A stretch of 64,000 nt of DNA, from NCBI RefSeq assembly GCF_047948215.1, contig NC_134456.1, positions 85,576,515 through 85,640,514 of the forward strand, in the 5' to 3' direction. Positions 12,630-25,100 of the stretch are shown here, in pieces. The position numbers and the translations under genes are program-made. Source of the DNA: Lycorma delicatula. Lineage: Eukaryota; Arthropoda; Insecta; Hemiptera; Fulgoridae. Every line of letters starts with the position of its first letter. Positions within the stretch are counted from its first letter, which is position 1. The notes beneath the pieces are model-generated. The model saw only the letters and a program-made list of their open reading frames with translations. It made no database searches and was not told where the DNA came from.

Positions 12630-13045
12630 ACAATAGCGAAGCACTGCCGGGTCTGCTAGTTACAAAATAAAATAAATAACATAAAATTATTACCTAATAA
12701 AATGAATATACACATTTTAGTCAAAAAATTGAAAAAATACATAAAAAATGACTTTTAATACATAAAAAAACACCTGCATATGTTACTAATAACAAATTAA
12801 TTAAATATATTAATAATAATTTTAATAAAAAATCATACGATAATGATTCTAATTTTCATAAACAGGGAGTATACAGTCTTGTTTGTGATGATTACAGCTT
12901 TATATACGTGGGTATGACGAATAGTAAATTTTCCACATGTGGTAAAGGGCATATAAATAGCATTAAAAATAATAATAAACCAGAAAACTCTAACTTTACG
13001 AAACATACAACAGAATACGGTCATACATACCATCTTAATAATTTC
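11578..13045 (+). mobile_element. Penelope-like retroelement, degenerate, split by an insertion
   Basis: About 11578-12100 encodes, with stops, the reverse transcriptase region of a Penelope-like element: MKALPKTHKNNTPIRPLIDF followed by KNSPTYFLSKFLANILKNS, then a linker MAVFNSLLYRAIKYLKHEK. About 12865-13040 encodes the GIY-YIG endonuclease: GVYSLVCDDYSFIYVGMTNS and a conserved H-x-x-x-x-x-x-N-N-x-K-P block. The order RT, linker, endonuclease is the family's. A separate 556-bp element (12104-12659) interrupts it. The copy is dead. Confidence 0.75.
12104..12659 (+). mobile_element. Helitron-like non-autonomous element
   Basis: The unit starts TCTATATATAAAAAAATGAA right after an A and ends CCGGGTCTGCTAG right before a T. 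This fits the TC...CTAG ends and A|T target of Helitrons. A GC-rich run just before CTAG could form the usual 3' hairpin, though it is weak. It interrupts a Penelope-like element, which marks its borders independently. The interior holds GATGAAACTTTGG-type repeat text, a purine-rich block of GGGAAA runs (12372-12530), and (CT)n(AT)n at 12584-12629. Confidence 0.5.
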
Positions 13046-14980
13046 ATGAAAATCTTAGATATTTATAATAAATACTTCTAATCCGGAAAAATATCATATA
13101 TATTGTAATAATAAAAATTTAATTAACAATAAAAAAAAAATTTAAAGACTATATATTATTTTAAAATATACTAAACACAAATATAAAAAAATAATAATCT
13201 AATCAAATGATATTATCTCTGTTAACATGGTTCTGTTTGACGAAAAATCCGCGGTCGGGATTCCGGCTTCGGCTTTGGTTAAAGAATCATTTTTCCTTTG
13301 AAAATATTGTTGATGATAATAATAAAAATAAACTTAAGCTTATCACACTTAATTCTGTTTGTTTACTATTTTGTAAAACAAAAGAAGTATTCATATAACT
13401 TATTTTTTACATTGTAGTATTTAGATAAAGTATAATGTTCATCAATCTACGGATCTATGTTGTATATCCATTCGTGTTGTGGTATATGTAACAAATATTT
13501 ATTATCATTCATCGTTTAATAAGTACTATTTTATTGTATTCCAACTGTATGTAAAAATAAATTATTTAAAAACTTCATCAACAGTTTAAAAACGATTTTA
13601 TAATTTATTTTATAAATACGATATTATAATTAACAGTAATTATATATTAAAATGATCTCATGTTTACGAAATGCAGATATTTTTAAAAAATATGATGATT
13701 CTACAAACAATATGTCTGAATATCTTCTATTGTTATATTCAAAATTGTAAACGAAACTGTAAACGTTATTGATTATAAATTTAAAAGTAAAAATAAAACT
13801 TTAAATAGAAAATATATTGAACATATGGAAAAATTGTCCAAGTTAACTATACGTAATTCACAATATAAAAACGCAGCGTCAAATATATTGCATAATATTA
13901 CTTATGAATTGGCATATCAAAAAGAAAACTTAGAAAATAAAAGAAATCCTCTTTTAAAAAGAAGTTCGTTCATGTTTAATGTAAATCAAAATGATTATAG
14001 TATGAAACGGTAGTTGAATTGTATAAAAATATATAACCAATAATAACATTTTTTTATAATATTAATATAATTCTTTATATATTAGATTGCAAACAACTAT
14101 ATTCATATCTCCGCATTTATATAAAGAAATTTACAGTTCTAAACAGATAATACCTATCACAGAAGAATTATATAAAGAAAGTCTAAGTAACGAAACCATA
14201 AGAATATCTTAAAAAAACAGTTACGATTATGACATATTTATATTTAAACGTTTTATTAAGTTTAGACCTCGAAAAGTGTAATGTATATTAAACACCAAAT
14301 TGAAAACGGTGCGGTGCCTGTTGTAGTAAAGCATTTATAGACTGGAATTTGTTAGCAAATTTCTAAAATATATCAAAATATATTTTTATCTTTAATTAAT
14401 CTCTTAAAGAATAAAGATTACGAACCGGTACTAGACGAAACTTTACGTATATAATGTAATATAAAATATAAAAAACATACAAGCAATATATTGATTGATA
14501 TTACGAACCCCAATGATATTTCATTATTTGCAAAGACAGCAATCAATTGATATTTATTTATCAAAATATCAATTATCTTTTCATATAAAACAAAATAATA
14601 ATTTTAAATTGGTCGTAAATAAAAATCAAAACGATAACAGTATTATTTTGTTTTTGATTTATTAACGTTAAATGAAATTCTTTTACGTGAATATTTGTGG
14701 AATGAAAGGGTTCAAGTATATCGTAGATACATAAAAATTTATGTCTTCCATACGATAGTATTACAGCAAAACGTATATCATTTTTAGATGTGCAATTTAA
14801 TCGTTTTTATTCAAATAATACCACATCGTGTACTTATATAAAAACAAAAGGTTTATAAAATATGTTTTTTTAAAAATTTAATAAATACAAATCATTAGAT
14901 ACAGATAAATATAAATATAGAAATATAATCTCTAAAAAAACACAGAAAAGTCGAAATAATAGAAACTAAAGAAAAAAATT
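13046..14980. other. AT-rich DNA with fragments of decayed coding sequence
   Basis: Several short plus-strand stretches read like protein over 50-70 codons. Examples are 13780-14013 (HMEKLSKLTIRNSQYKNAAS onwards) and parts of 14100-14900. None matches a family I recognise. Compositional and positional similarity to 9380-10265 suggests one large decayed element on both sides of the LINE and Penelope insertions, but that is inference. Confidence 0.3.
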
Positions 14981-15044
14981 ATGATATTTAAAAGGCAATT
15001 ACAAATAACATTGTCAATACCGGATATTTTATTGTTTACAGATT

Positions 15045-15095
15045 CTGATTGCCGGACCGGTTCGAATCCCGGTCAGGCATGGCATTCATTCAAAT
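15045..15095 (+). mobile_element. SINE fragment with B box
   Basis: CCGGTTCGAATCCCGGTCAG followed by GCATGGCATTCATT matches the B-box side of the SINE at 6250-6420. The T-arm-like stem CCGG...CCGG is intact, but there is no A box upstream, so it is a truncated SINE and not a tRNA. Confidence 0.55.
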
Positions 15096-15567
15096 TTTTA
15101 TATATATATATATTATTTAATGATCTTACACAATCAAATTTGAATGAAATTAATCAATCTAAGATCTTTATATTCATATTTAAGGGGACTGATGTTCCGT
15201 ATTTAGATAATGTATTAAATGGAGATTTATAACATTATCACATAACTGCATTGCGATTGAAAAAATAAAATCTAGTTAAAATAACAAAAAAATTTAGTTT
15301 TTCCGCAATGACTTTTTAAAAAAGTTTTGTTAAATAAATACTTGGTCATGATGATAGATTAGAATCGTTTCATAATGCAACTCTTTCGAATTTCATAGTT
15401 TTTTTCTCTCCGATTAAGAATATTTAATTTTTAATAAATAATATTTTATTTATGTTACGACTAACAACGTCACTATTAGATAATTTAATTTTGATTTATA
15501 ATTTTGAATAATATATATAAAATAGACTAGATATTAGAATAATATATAATAGACTATATATACTTAG

Positions 15568-15569
<2 letters not shown>

Positions 15570-15628
<59 letters not shown>

Positions 15629-15700
15629 AATAAGGTAACAAACGCGTCTAATATAATGAAGTGAACAGTTGTAACGATCATATGATGCTGGGTTTAACAT

Positions 15701-15734
<34 letters not shown>
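15570..15734. repeat. two (TA)n microsatellites
   Basis: Long TA runs at about 15570-15627 and 15704-15734, separated by about 75 bp of unique sequence. Confidence 0.95.
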
Positions 15735-15737
<3 letters not shown>

Positions 15738-15796
15738 TTAGATGTAAAAGATAGCATGCAACTTATGTAAAATAATTTTCACTTCGTGTATCATGC

Positions 15797-15870
15797 AGCT
15801 CGTGTAGCCGAACGATTTAAGGCGCGCCAGTCAACAGCACGCACAAGTGAAGTGTTTCAAAACCAAACGA
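15797..15870 (+). other. tRNA-Ser/Leu-like 5' half (pseudo-tRNA or SINE head)
   Basis: GCTCGTGTAGCCGAACGATT followed by TAAGGCG resembles the acceptor, D-arm and A-box part of a class II tRNA (GTGGCCGAG-x-GGTTAAGGCG type). No matching 3' acceptor strand, variable arm or clear B box follows, so a functional tRNA is unlikely. Confidence 0.3.
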
Positions 15871-16319
15871 GTTGTTTTTCTTTTACGTAGATTGATGTCC
15901 GAGCCTTTTTTATTATAAAATTCAATTAATTCTTTATTGATACCACGCTTTATATTGTTTCCCACCATTGTGACATAATTTTCTAGTCTTAAAAAAAATC
16001 TGTATTTGTATTAACAATTAGTTTCAAATCGGCGAAAATAACATACGAATAGTTATTTTTTATTTGTTTGTAACATACATCGATTAATATGCTAATGCGT
16101 AAGCGTAGAAAAATAGTAATTTACATTAAGTAGAGATCAAAGATCAATGCTATTTTTATATATATATCAAAACCTATATATATATATATATATATAACTA
16201 ATTATTATCATTTAATGAATGATTGACAACTGAACTGATGTTATAAGAAACAGGATTCCCCATGACATCAGCAGCAGTCTGTAGTAGATGTTTTTATAAA
16301 ATACATTAAATAACAAAAT

Positions 16320-16699
16320 AGGACGAGCGAGGCAGAATCTGGACGTATGTTTGTGATGATGAATATGCGTTTGTTGTTAAATTTAGTAGTAAAAGAGTGG
16401 ATTAATATATGGTAAAAGAGAGGAAGAGGCGGATAGAAAAAAAAAAACATGAATTTAAAGAGTACATTTAATAATGAACCAGGGAAATTTAAACAGAACC
16501 TGGATGTATATTTGCGATGATGAATATGCATTTTGTTAGTAAATTTTCTAGTAAAAGAGTGGATTTTGATGAAAATATATTATAAAAGAGGGGAGTTTTT
16601 AAAATATCTTGTTAGTTATTTTCTGCATACCGCGACAGAGACGTCCAGCTTCTGCTTCAGAGGTCAAAGGTCATTTTGAGGAAGGACTTGGACGTCCTA
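16320..16699 (-). repeat. inverted copy of the MITE-like repeat, with a partial second unit
   Basis: The stretch 16498-16699 matches 9033-9240 in reverse, including GACGTCCAGCTTCTGCTTCA and the outer GGACTTGGACGTCCT. A partial additional unit starts at about 16320 (GAGGCAGAATCTGGACGTAT) with the same GATGATGAATATGCGTTT interior. The two units look like a head-to-tail array. Confidence 0.6.
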
Positions 16700-16954
16700 T
16701 ACTACTCTAATATAAATACAAAATTTAACTTAGTTTACGTTTTCATTTCATTCATATACTGTTACATGTCGCAAATGTGTTACGTCTGTAGCGGTTCGGT
16801 TTCAAGTTGCTCACCCGATATTAAAATTCTTATAATATACATGTAATTTATATTAAACAATGAATAATTTTCAAAGAGAAAAAAGAATGTTTTACTAAAA
16901 AAAACAGTATGTATAATAATAATCAGCACTTCTCGTAGATTATATAAATATATA

Positions 16955-18080
16955 CAGTGTATCACAAAGTTCTCCCGGGACTTTCATAACCTATTCTACT
17001 CGAAAAAATAATGGAAAAAGATCATAATAAAACATATGTCCAAAAATGCTTCATTTGCGAAATAGGGCTAGTGAAATATTTCGCTCGGATTTCAGCTACC
17101 CGGGTGAAATGAGGTTCGTACTAAAATTTTTAGGACGTTAATTAAGGGGCAGAATTAGTAATTTCTTATGATTTTCGAACCGGAAAATCGAATAAAATAA
17201 CTCCCAGAACCTTATATGCAGTAATGCATGAGAAATCTGGGGTGAAAAGCAATAAATTGGGGTAAAATCTCTTTATTTTTATGTTTGAAGTACAATAACA
17301 CTGTTAAATAGGTAATAAACACTAACATTTTAAACAAACCTCGTAGAAATTTTAATTATGAACAAAGTGGTGTAAGTTAAGCTGAATAAAACAAACAAAG
17401 TCTAGAAAGATATGAATTTTATATAGAAACAGTACATTTACCAGAAAAAAACTTATTTAATGTAAACAGAAAATAAATTTGTTTTTGGCGACGTGTAAAA
17501 TTGGTAAAAACAAAATTTACTGTTAAGAATTAAAAATAAAAATGTAAATTGCATAAAAATTGTAAAATAAAAATAAATAAATAAATAATCATTTTTTTTA
17601 TTAATGACATAAAATATAATAAATTAATTGAAAAATGATTATTTCAAAGTTGGCAATGAAATAACAACAGCTGATCAACAATGCGCAATACTATATTAGT
17701 GTTTAAATCATTCTGTAAAGTATATTAAGTATATCAAGTACCGTGAACTGTGCTGTCGTCGTTGATGAAGGTTTTTTGTGAATTTTAGTTTGAACGTGAT
17801 CGATTTGCCACTGAAGTAAAACCGTACTTATTTCCAACAGAGAAATACGCTCATATTAAGTTTGGGTGTGTGTAACGATAATGTTACAGCTGCTGCACTA
17901 GAATATGAAATACGTATTCCGAATCGCAGGATTCCAGATCCCAAAACAATTAGCTCGGTTTTTCGCGAACTTCGGAAATCAGGTTCACTACGAACGATCT
18001 GTGCAACACGACGTTGTTACTGATGAGATTATTATCAATGCAGTACAGACGTCAGTACACGAGCTTTATGTTTAACCTTG
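16955..18080 (+). mobile_element. truncated mariner-like element with DUF4817-type N-terminus
   Basis: The left end CAGTGTATCACAAAGTTCTC follows a TA at 16953-16954, as expected of a Tc1/mariner-class end. About 850 bp of non-coding sequence follows. Then about 17868-18075 reads NDNVTAAALEYEIRIPNRRI, PDPKTISSVFRELRKSGSLR. This is the helix-turn-helix start (A-A-x-x-Y-x-x-R-x-P-N-R-x-x-P) of the DUF4817 type found on insect mariner-like transposases. A frameshift lies near 17990. The catalytic region and right end are absent. Confidence 0.6.
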
Positions 18081-18313
18081 TATTGGGTGGCATCGATTAT
18101 TAAGAAAGTAGTTTTTTGTTCTTAATACTTTTACTTAATAAATAAATAAAAATATAAATATTTGTATCTTTTTAGTACTATTATTTTTTTAATTTGGTTT
18201 TTATTTCTTAAATTATTTTATTTCATAATTTTTGTGAAAATATGAAATATTTAATAAATATGAACTGTAATACTATTTTACTACATAATATTTATATTAT
18301 AACTATAATGTAC

Positions 18314-18352
<39 letters not shown>

Positions 18353-18799
18353 AATCTGATGTGGACATCACATGACTTCCTTGTACGCCTATAAATTACA
18401 TATACACATTTTTTACTGCACTTTATTTAAATTTATTTCATTTGAAAGTGAGATACGTTCCTCCAATTCTTTAATAAAGTGACAGTTACACATTTACTGA
18501 AATATTAGTTTTTATTAACGTCAAATATTTATACAATTATTAACTCAAAAATCGTACATGAAATATTAGAATAGAGTAAATGTCCATTTATTACTCGTAT
18601 TACTAGATCAGTATTATTTGTATCTTCGTGAGTTGCTGATTAACAAAAGTTAAAGATTTCTGGTGTATCGTATAAACAAATGTTAATAATTAAACTATTC
18701 CGTTTAGTGAACTCCTGTATACTGGTTAGAAATGTTAATTTACACCAAACAGTGTAAAATATTCATTTTTTATTATTGGATAATTTAGTAAATAATCAA

Positions 18800-19260
18800 A
18801 AATGAAAAATAAACAATCATAAAGGAAAAAGAAAGATGATATGAAGAAATATATCTAAAAAAAGGGCAGGAAGATGATTATGAAGAAGAAGAAGGAGAAG
18901 AAGAAAATGTTAAGAACAAGGGAAGAGTAAGAAGATTAAGAAACGATGATGAATATAAAGAGAGAGAAAATTTTAAAACCAGAGAACGTGTACACAAATT
19001 AAGATCAGAATAATTATATTAAACCAATGAGCGATTAAATGAGTGGCAGGATAAAACAAATAAACGAAACTATGATCAATTCCGATTTAAGGAAAATACT
19101 GTCAGACAATATCAGAGGAGTAATGAACTAAAAGATAAGAATTACTTGGAATTTATTAAAGATCGGGCATGTATGCCTCAGTGTATATGTTGTACCTGTG
19201 AGGGTCTATTTTTCAGTCACTCTGTAGTTAACTTTAATGTAGATAAAATTAAACAACATT
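18800..19260 (+). pseudogene. Helitron-type ORF N-terminal remnant
   Basis: Plus-strand reading gives a charged region of repeated E-R/K-x-R blocks (GRVRRLRNDDEYKERENFKT), then NYLEFIKDRACMPQCICCTC and EGLFFSHSVVNFN. In Helitron and related replicase-helicase proteins of arthropods, a K/R/E-rich repeat is followed by a C-x-x-C zinc site and an L-F-F-x-x-S-V-V motif. Frames are broken by a stop near 19010. The helicase remnant at 20380-20660 has the same orientation. Confidence 0.45.
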
Positions 19261-19589
19261 AAAATATAACATAGATAGAATTAAATAACATTAAAATTGA
19301 AAATCCAAAAACAATACGATCCTAAATTATAATTTTCAAGTAAATTAAATAATCAGATGTTTTACCAAATCTATTACGTATACACATATGTAATAATACC
19401 TATTGAATTACATATAAATATTTTTTTAAAGTACATAAAATTTTATTTCACTAATAACTTTTTTTTAATTATAATTTTTTTTCATATTTTTTTTATTTTT
19501 TATTATTGAATTATGTATTCTAAAACTTTTTTTTACAATCGCAGGTTAATAATAATTAAATATATTTTAACTATAAAAAAGTTAAAAAA

Positions 19590-20060
19590 AAGTAGATGAA
19601 GTCTGATTCGAACCGATGTGGCTTCATTTGTAAGATCCAAATATTTCATTAATTAAAATTTGTTTTGGCTATAACTCCGGAACCAATGAAAATAAGTATC
19701 ACTTATGACATACCATTGAAAAGCTCTCAATAAGGGCTTATTACTCAGTTAAGAAAAAGTCCAAAATCCAAATCTTTTGGTTTTTGGGCTTTTTTGGACA
19801 CTTTTGGTTCAGTTGATTGCAATGAAAAGTGGAGGTGTACAACTAGATGGTACAATAGTCCTAAATACAAAATTTCAATTTCCTACGGCTAATCGTTTTT
19901 GAGTTATGCGAGATATACACGTACTTACAGAGACGTAACGCCGAAACTACTCAAAATGGATTCAAGGATGGTCAAAATGGATATTTCCGTTCAAATCTGA
20001 AAACCGAAAATTTTCGCGATCACAATACTTCTTTCCTTTACTTTGTACAATGAAGTAAAA
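19590..20060. repeat. dispersed repeat, unclassified
   Basis: It contains wording typical of non-coding arthropod dispersed repeats (GGCTATAACTCCGGAACCAA, TTTTCGCGATCACAATACTT) and ends in a weak hairpin (CTTTACTTTGTACAATGAAG). A GATTCGAACC at about 19609 may be a degenerate B box on the minus strand. It seems to have landed inside the Helitron remnant. Confidence 0.4.
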
Positions 20061-20145
20061 ATGGGTAGGCCTACTAAACACGCTGCTCAAGTAAGACAGC
20101 AAAGGAAAGTTGCCAAGAAAGTAATAATCGTTAACGAAAATAGAA

Positions 20146-21077
20146 AAATAAATGCCATAAATATTTCCACATTGATTTAACGAGAATGTAGACTCACATA
20201 TGTAAACGTACAACAGTCTACTCTTACGGAATGAAAGTATAGAGAGTTATGCTCATCGTTTTAGTTTAATACACAACGTTTGTCAAACAAGAGCAACGAT
20301 GTCACCGCTCGGCTTAAAATACGAGGAAGGATACTTACCGGAAGTTGTAAACACAAAATCTAATGATGAGACCATTGATCTTAGAAAGATGTTGATGGTT
20401 GCTTAACCATTTCACCAATTTGCACAACATTCCAAGCAACAAAGTGATACGGAGATGTCGAGCGCAGAAGGCTACCTCTAATATTAAGCTGGGCTGTTAA
20501 CATAGCAGTGATAGACCTCGGCAAGAAAAATTTTCCAAGGGGCAGATTTATATCGCTTGGAGTCGAGTTAAAACTAACGACCATCACCTTGTCTGATTTG
20601 GACCCAAATAAGTTATTAATAACACCACGTGATGAGAAAACTGACAGAAATGAGTAATGTAAATGTTGGGTAATCTATCCAATTTATAGGTTTCATTATT
20701 GCAGGTATCCATTTGGATAAGGTCTGAAAGTACCTGTTTAAAAAAAATATTTGTATTTATAAACTACAAGATATTATTTATTGCAAAATCAGAATATTTA
20801 ACTCACTTCATACAGAGTGATGTCGAATGGAAGCTGTTGTGTGACTATTTATTTAATATTGCAAAATTAGAATTTATTATTGCATAACATAATTTATATT
20901 GTAATTTGGAAATTAGTGACAGTACACTTTTTCACCTATTTACACGTATATAAATATTAAATGTAGATTTATTTGTATGAAGTTTAAATAAAAGTAGCCA
21001 AGAAAATAAAAGGAATAATTGTTTAAAAAAGAAAAATAGTCAAAGAAATGCCATAAATATTTCCACACAGACTAAAC
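20146..21077. repeat. 22-bp sequence repeated at 0.9 kb
   Basis: AAATGCCATAAATATTTCCA occurs at about 20151 and 21052. Both are preceded by a GCCAAGAAA-type run and followed by a similar TAACGA/AAACGA stretch, suggesting two copies of one small element or a local duplication. Confidence 0.5.
20380..20660 (+). pseudogene. Pif1/Helitron helicase C-terminal remnant
   Basis: Plus-strand reading gives LPLILSWAVNIAVIDLGKKN F, then GRFISLGVELK. This fits the last helicase motifs of Pif1-like enzymes (L-x-x-A-W-A-x-T-I-H-K-S-Q, V-x-D-L-G, G-L-x-Y-V-A-L-S-R-V-K), with a short deletion removing the H-K-S-Q core. Upstream text around 20270-20370 may belong to the same gene. Confidence 0.4.
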
Positions 21078-21089
21078 GACGATAATATA

Positions 21090-23130
21090 GTCTGTTATTA
21101 ATATCCTAGTCATACAGGGAAAAGAGCAACATGGTACTTGTGGAGCGGTCAGCTGCTAAGGGTGTCAATCCATTAGATTTTTTGGTATTTTTCCTAAGAT
21201 TGTCATTGGATTTGATTAAAATTTATTTGGGACCACTGGGAAAGTACACTCTTTCCATTGGGGAAAAATTCAAAATCTGTTTACTTAAATGTTGGAGATA
21301 TTAACACACATTAGAAAAAAAAAATAGTCGAATTGAGAACCTCCTCCTTTTTTGAAGTCGGTCCACTGAGAATTAACAAGCAATTTTCATACACAGTAAT
21401 ATATAATTTTCATTAAACATAATTTTTTAATATTACAGTCTCATTTTACTGTTACAAGAGGTTACTTAAATTTCTTCAAGTAATGTTCAGAATGCTGAAC
21501 AAAAGGTTTAAAGTAATTAAGATTAATTAAAAAAATAAACAAACTTACTGGGTATCGATGTTAATACAGCGGATAAAATTATAATTTTAAGAAAAGCTGT
21601 TATATAAATTAATTAAATGCTAAATAAATTACCAAAACTTTTGAGTTTATATCCACAAATGAAGATTTACAAGGAGAGAGTAGAATATATAAATAAAAAA
21701 AGCCAATTAGGGCCAGGAAATGAAAAAGGAAATTAACTAGTGATAATACAGCATGGAGGATGGGATGAGGAGCTAAACAAACTCTGCTCATATCTTTAAA
21801 TTTACACATGTGGACACAATGTAATAAATTACTGGAACCCTTGAATAACTTTTCAACAGTTCAAAGTCGTTTTCAGCTTTTTTGTACTAATAAAAGAACG
21901 CTTGTAATTCAAATTTAGTATGTTGTATTTGTATGTTTTTATACAAATTTCATGTACAAGTAAAATGGAGTAGGTTTCAAAAATTTTGAATTTAAAATAT
22001 AAAAAGATTCAGATGGCAGGAAATCTCTTAAATTAATATATAAAAGAAAGATTTCTGGAGACAGTTGTTCAATGTGTGAATCTTCCCTCTCAGTGTATTG
22101 AGAGACTATAAAAATTAATATTATTTAATATTCACATAATTCTTGACATAATATAAACATAATTCTTCATAATGATAAAACAGTACCTAATTACAAATAT
22201 TTGTTCATTTAATTGATGATCTGCCACCTCTGTGATGTGATGAGTTAACCTCGTGACACAGATATTGTTCAGGCCACATCATAACAATTGAGGAATTTTT
22301 TGACATAATTAGGTAATGTTTGATTCTGTTTTTAGATCACCGTTTTAGTATTAATATTTCATTTTAAACACATTATACAAATTTAGCTTGAACGTCCATT
22401 AAATTTTATGTTGATTTAAAAGATATAGTTTTTTGACTGAAACAATTGTTCTTAATGTAAAAGTAACAGTTAAGAAGAAGCAATTTATAATAACCCACTT
22501 AGATACAAAGAAATAACATATACTTCAATGATCAAACAACAGTCATTCGATTTTTTTCTATATGAGATGCGGATTAACCAGAGCATCACAATACTAAGAG
22601 TAAAAATACATATGGCAAAATTTAAAAAAAAAAAAAAACTATGTTGTTTCTCCTAAACTGTATTCCATTTTGAAATGCAAACTGATCCTTTTCAAGAAAT
22701 CAAAGCTTGCAAAAAAACAAATACATATAAGCAATACTAAATCTTTTTGCACTTCATAGATTTACTGGAAGAGGGTAGCACCACCGTTTTATATACCATT
22801 AGCTACTAATCTGTGATTTTTAACAAAGTTACTATACCAACTGGAAAAGGAATATAAAATTATCAGTTTTGGAAGAAAATTATACTTTTTGATGAGTAAG
22901 AAATGAAATCTGGCTATCCCAAAAAGCCTCTTTCTACAGGAATGAATGTACCTCTACACGTTACTTTTTAATCAATGAGAAGGGCCAACAATTACATTTT
23001 CATTCTACCATTGCCAGTATATTACAGTAGAAATGATTTGGTTGATGGTAAAAATAAGGGTTTCAGATGGAAATCTGATATTCAAATTACATAAAACTCA
23101 AAAGTAAGATTAAGAAGATCTAGACAGAGT
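21090..23130. other. no gene seen
   Basis: AT-rich sequence without recognisable coding, RNA or transposon signals. Confidence 0.5.
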
Positions 23131-23133
23131 ATG

Positions 23134-23430
23134 GAAACCCACCGGATTGGTCTATTGGTGAACGTGTCTTCCCAAATCATCTGATTTGGAAGTCGAAAGT
23201 TCCAGCATTCAAGTCCTAGTAAAGTCAGTTATTTTTACACAGATTTGAATACTAGATCGTGGTTACCGGTGTTCTTTGGTGGTTGGGTTTCAATTAACCA
23301 CACATCTCAGGAATGGTCGAATTGAGACTGTACAAGGCTACACTTCATTTACACTCATACATATCATCCTCATTCATCCTCTGAAGTATTATCTGAAAGG
23401 AAATTATTGGAGGCTAAACAGGAAAAACAA
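23134..23430 (+). mobile_element. full-length tRNA-derived SINE
   Basis: The head reads AACCCACCGGATTGGTCTAT TGGTGAACG (A box TGGTCTATTGG) and the B-box region is GTTCCAGCATTCAAGTCC. The body runs through GTTCTTTGGTGGTTGGGTTT and CATCTCAGGAATGGTCGAA to CATCCTCTGAAGTATTATCT and a tail GGAGGCTAAACAGGAAAAA. Other copies: 38079-38366 (minus), head only at 38771-38830, 3' end only at 60521-60575. Its multiple copies and pol III boxes support a SINE family. Confidence 0.85.
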
Positions 23431-23434
23431 AAAA

Positions 23435-25100
23435 AGACAGAGTAAGGAAAATTGGAAAGAATCTGTTTTCACATGTGGAAAAATTAGGATTTGGATTTCT
23501 TGGTAAGATGAGTGGTTTAAAAAACATTGAGCCATGATCGCTGATTTAGAGGTATGTACAAATTTGACTAAAAATATATACAGTCTTCTTTAACAAAGTA
23601 TCAACATCCAAATCTATCACATCAAATGATAAAGAACTGTTTTCAAGAAACTCAGCTTACAATTAAGCTCCTATTATATTTCTGTTACCATTTTAAAAGT
23701 CTTCCCACAAATTTATTTAAATTCTAATTAAAAGATTTTTTTAACAAAACAATAAATATAGTCTGTTGATGAATTTTTAAATAATACAAATTGAAAAATT
23801 AAAATAAAAAACTTGAATTTTCTGCATCTCGGTTTAACATGTATAAATATATGGCTTAAATAATTTTCATCATGCGTACCAGAATTGAGATTTATTATTT
23901 TATATTCTGTTTCTTAATATATATTTCTTTACGTATTATATTTTAAATGATTAATATGGATTTTAATCATATTTATTTTTTATTTTATAATTAATTGTTT
24001 ATGTTGTAACGCAGCTCTGACAAATATTTTAAACTGATCTCTTCATTAAATACTAGAGCAGTTTTTATCCTTCGACTAGAATATCTACACGTTCCTGATG
24101 TGATCGATAAAATATATTATTATCTACAGATCAAAATAAAAGATTTATTTATTTCAATTCTGATTTCAGCGATAATGATGTACAAAAAAAATTTATTTTA
24201 AGATAAGCCTATAAACACTTTTAAAACATAATTTTACATATTTGTCTTACCTTAGCCTTTTCCATTTTGAATAACTGTCTGAAATATTTATAATTAATTG
24301 ATTTGATTTTGAAAACAATTATTTGTAAAATAATTTATCTTATTAAAACTCAGTTAATAATGAACATTGTTTTGATATATTTCAGTGTAAAGTACTTTTT
24401 TTTTAAGGAGCCTCAATTTGCTTCCATTTTAATGGAAATTTTTTCCTTAACAACTGGTTTCAGTTAAAATAATTGTGAAACTTAGTTTAATTATTTTTTA
24501 ATTATTGCTGTATTTAAATCGACTATCATAAATAAAAAAATTAAATGGAAAATACAGATTGGTTCTTAAATATATTTGTACGAAATTAACCCTACGTTGA
24601 ATTCAGACTAACATAAAGGTCAAAAAAAAATTTGGACCACCTTTTATAAATTATTTGCCATAATACCTGCAGGTTTTCTTTTAAGAAATTGTAAGCCGCA
24701 AAGACAATACTGAGAAATATAAGCTTTAATTTGGTATACAACTCAATTTTTCTCACTATATATTATTACATCATAGTTTATTATAGCTGTTCATAGACAA
24801 GCTGTTCTTTTTGTGATTATTTTTAAGTCTATTTTGAAGAACTTATTGAAGTAAATTTAATCTCATTATTAATTTAACAAACTAACTAAATTATTTACTA
24901 CAAAAATAATGTGTATTACACTTTTACAGTGCTGAATTATGAAATGTTTGTTGGGGGTTCTGTGTAACTTATGAGGGACATATCTAAGGTGAGAGGCGTT
25001 TCAGGTAGATAATTTCAATTGCAATGAATAACTACGGTCCTAAATGCGGTATATTCCAAATTTCATCAACATCAGAGGCGAGTCCCTAATTGTATATAAA
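23435..25100. other. no gene seen
   Basis: AT-rich sequence with no recognised coding or RNA gene. About 24950-25080 carries the phrase CCAAATTTCATCAACATCAG, found in dispersed repeats elsewhere in the window. Confidence 0.45.

Noticed and set aside
15496..15681. 61-codon open frame of Tyr-Ile repeats
   Set aside because: Artefact of the (TA)n run.
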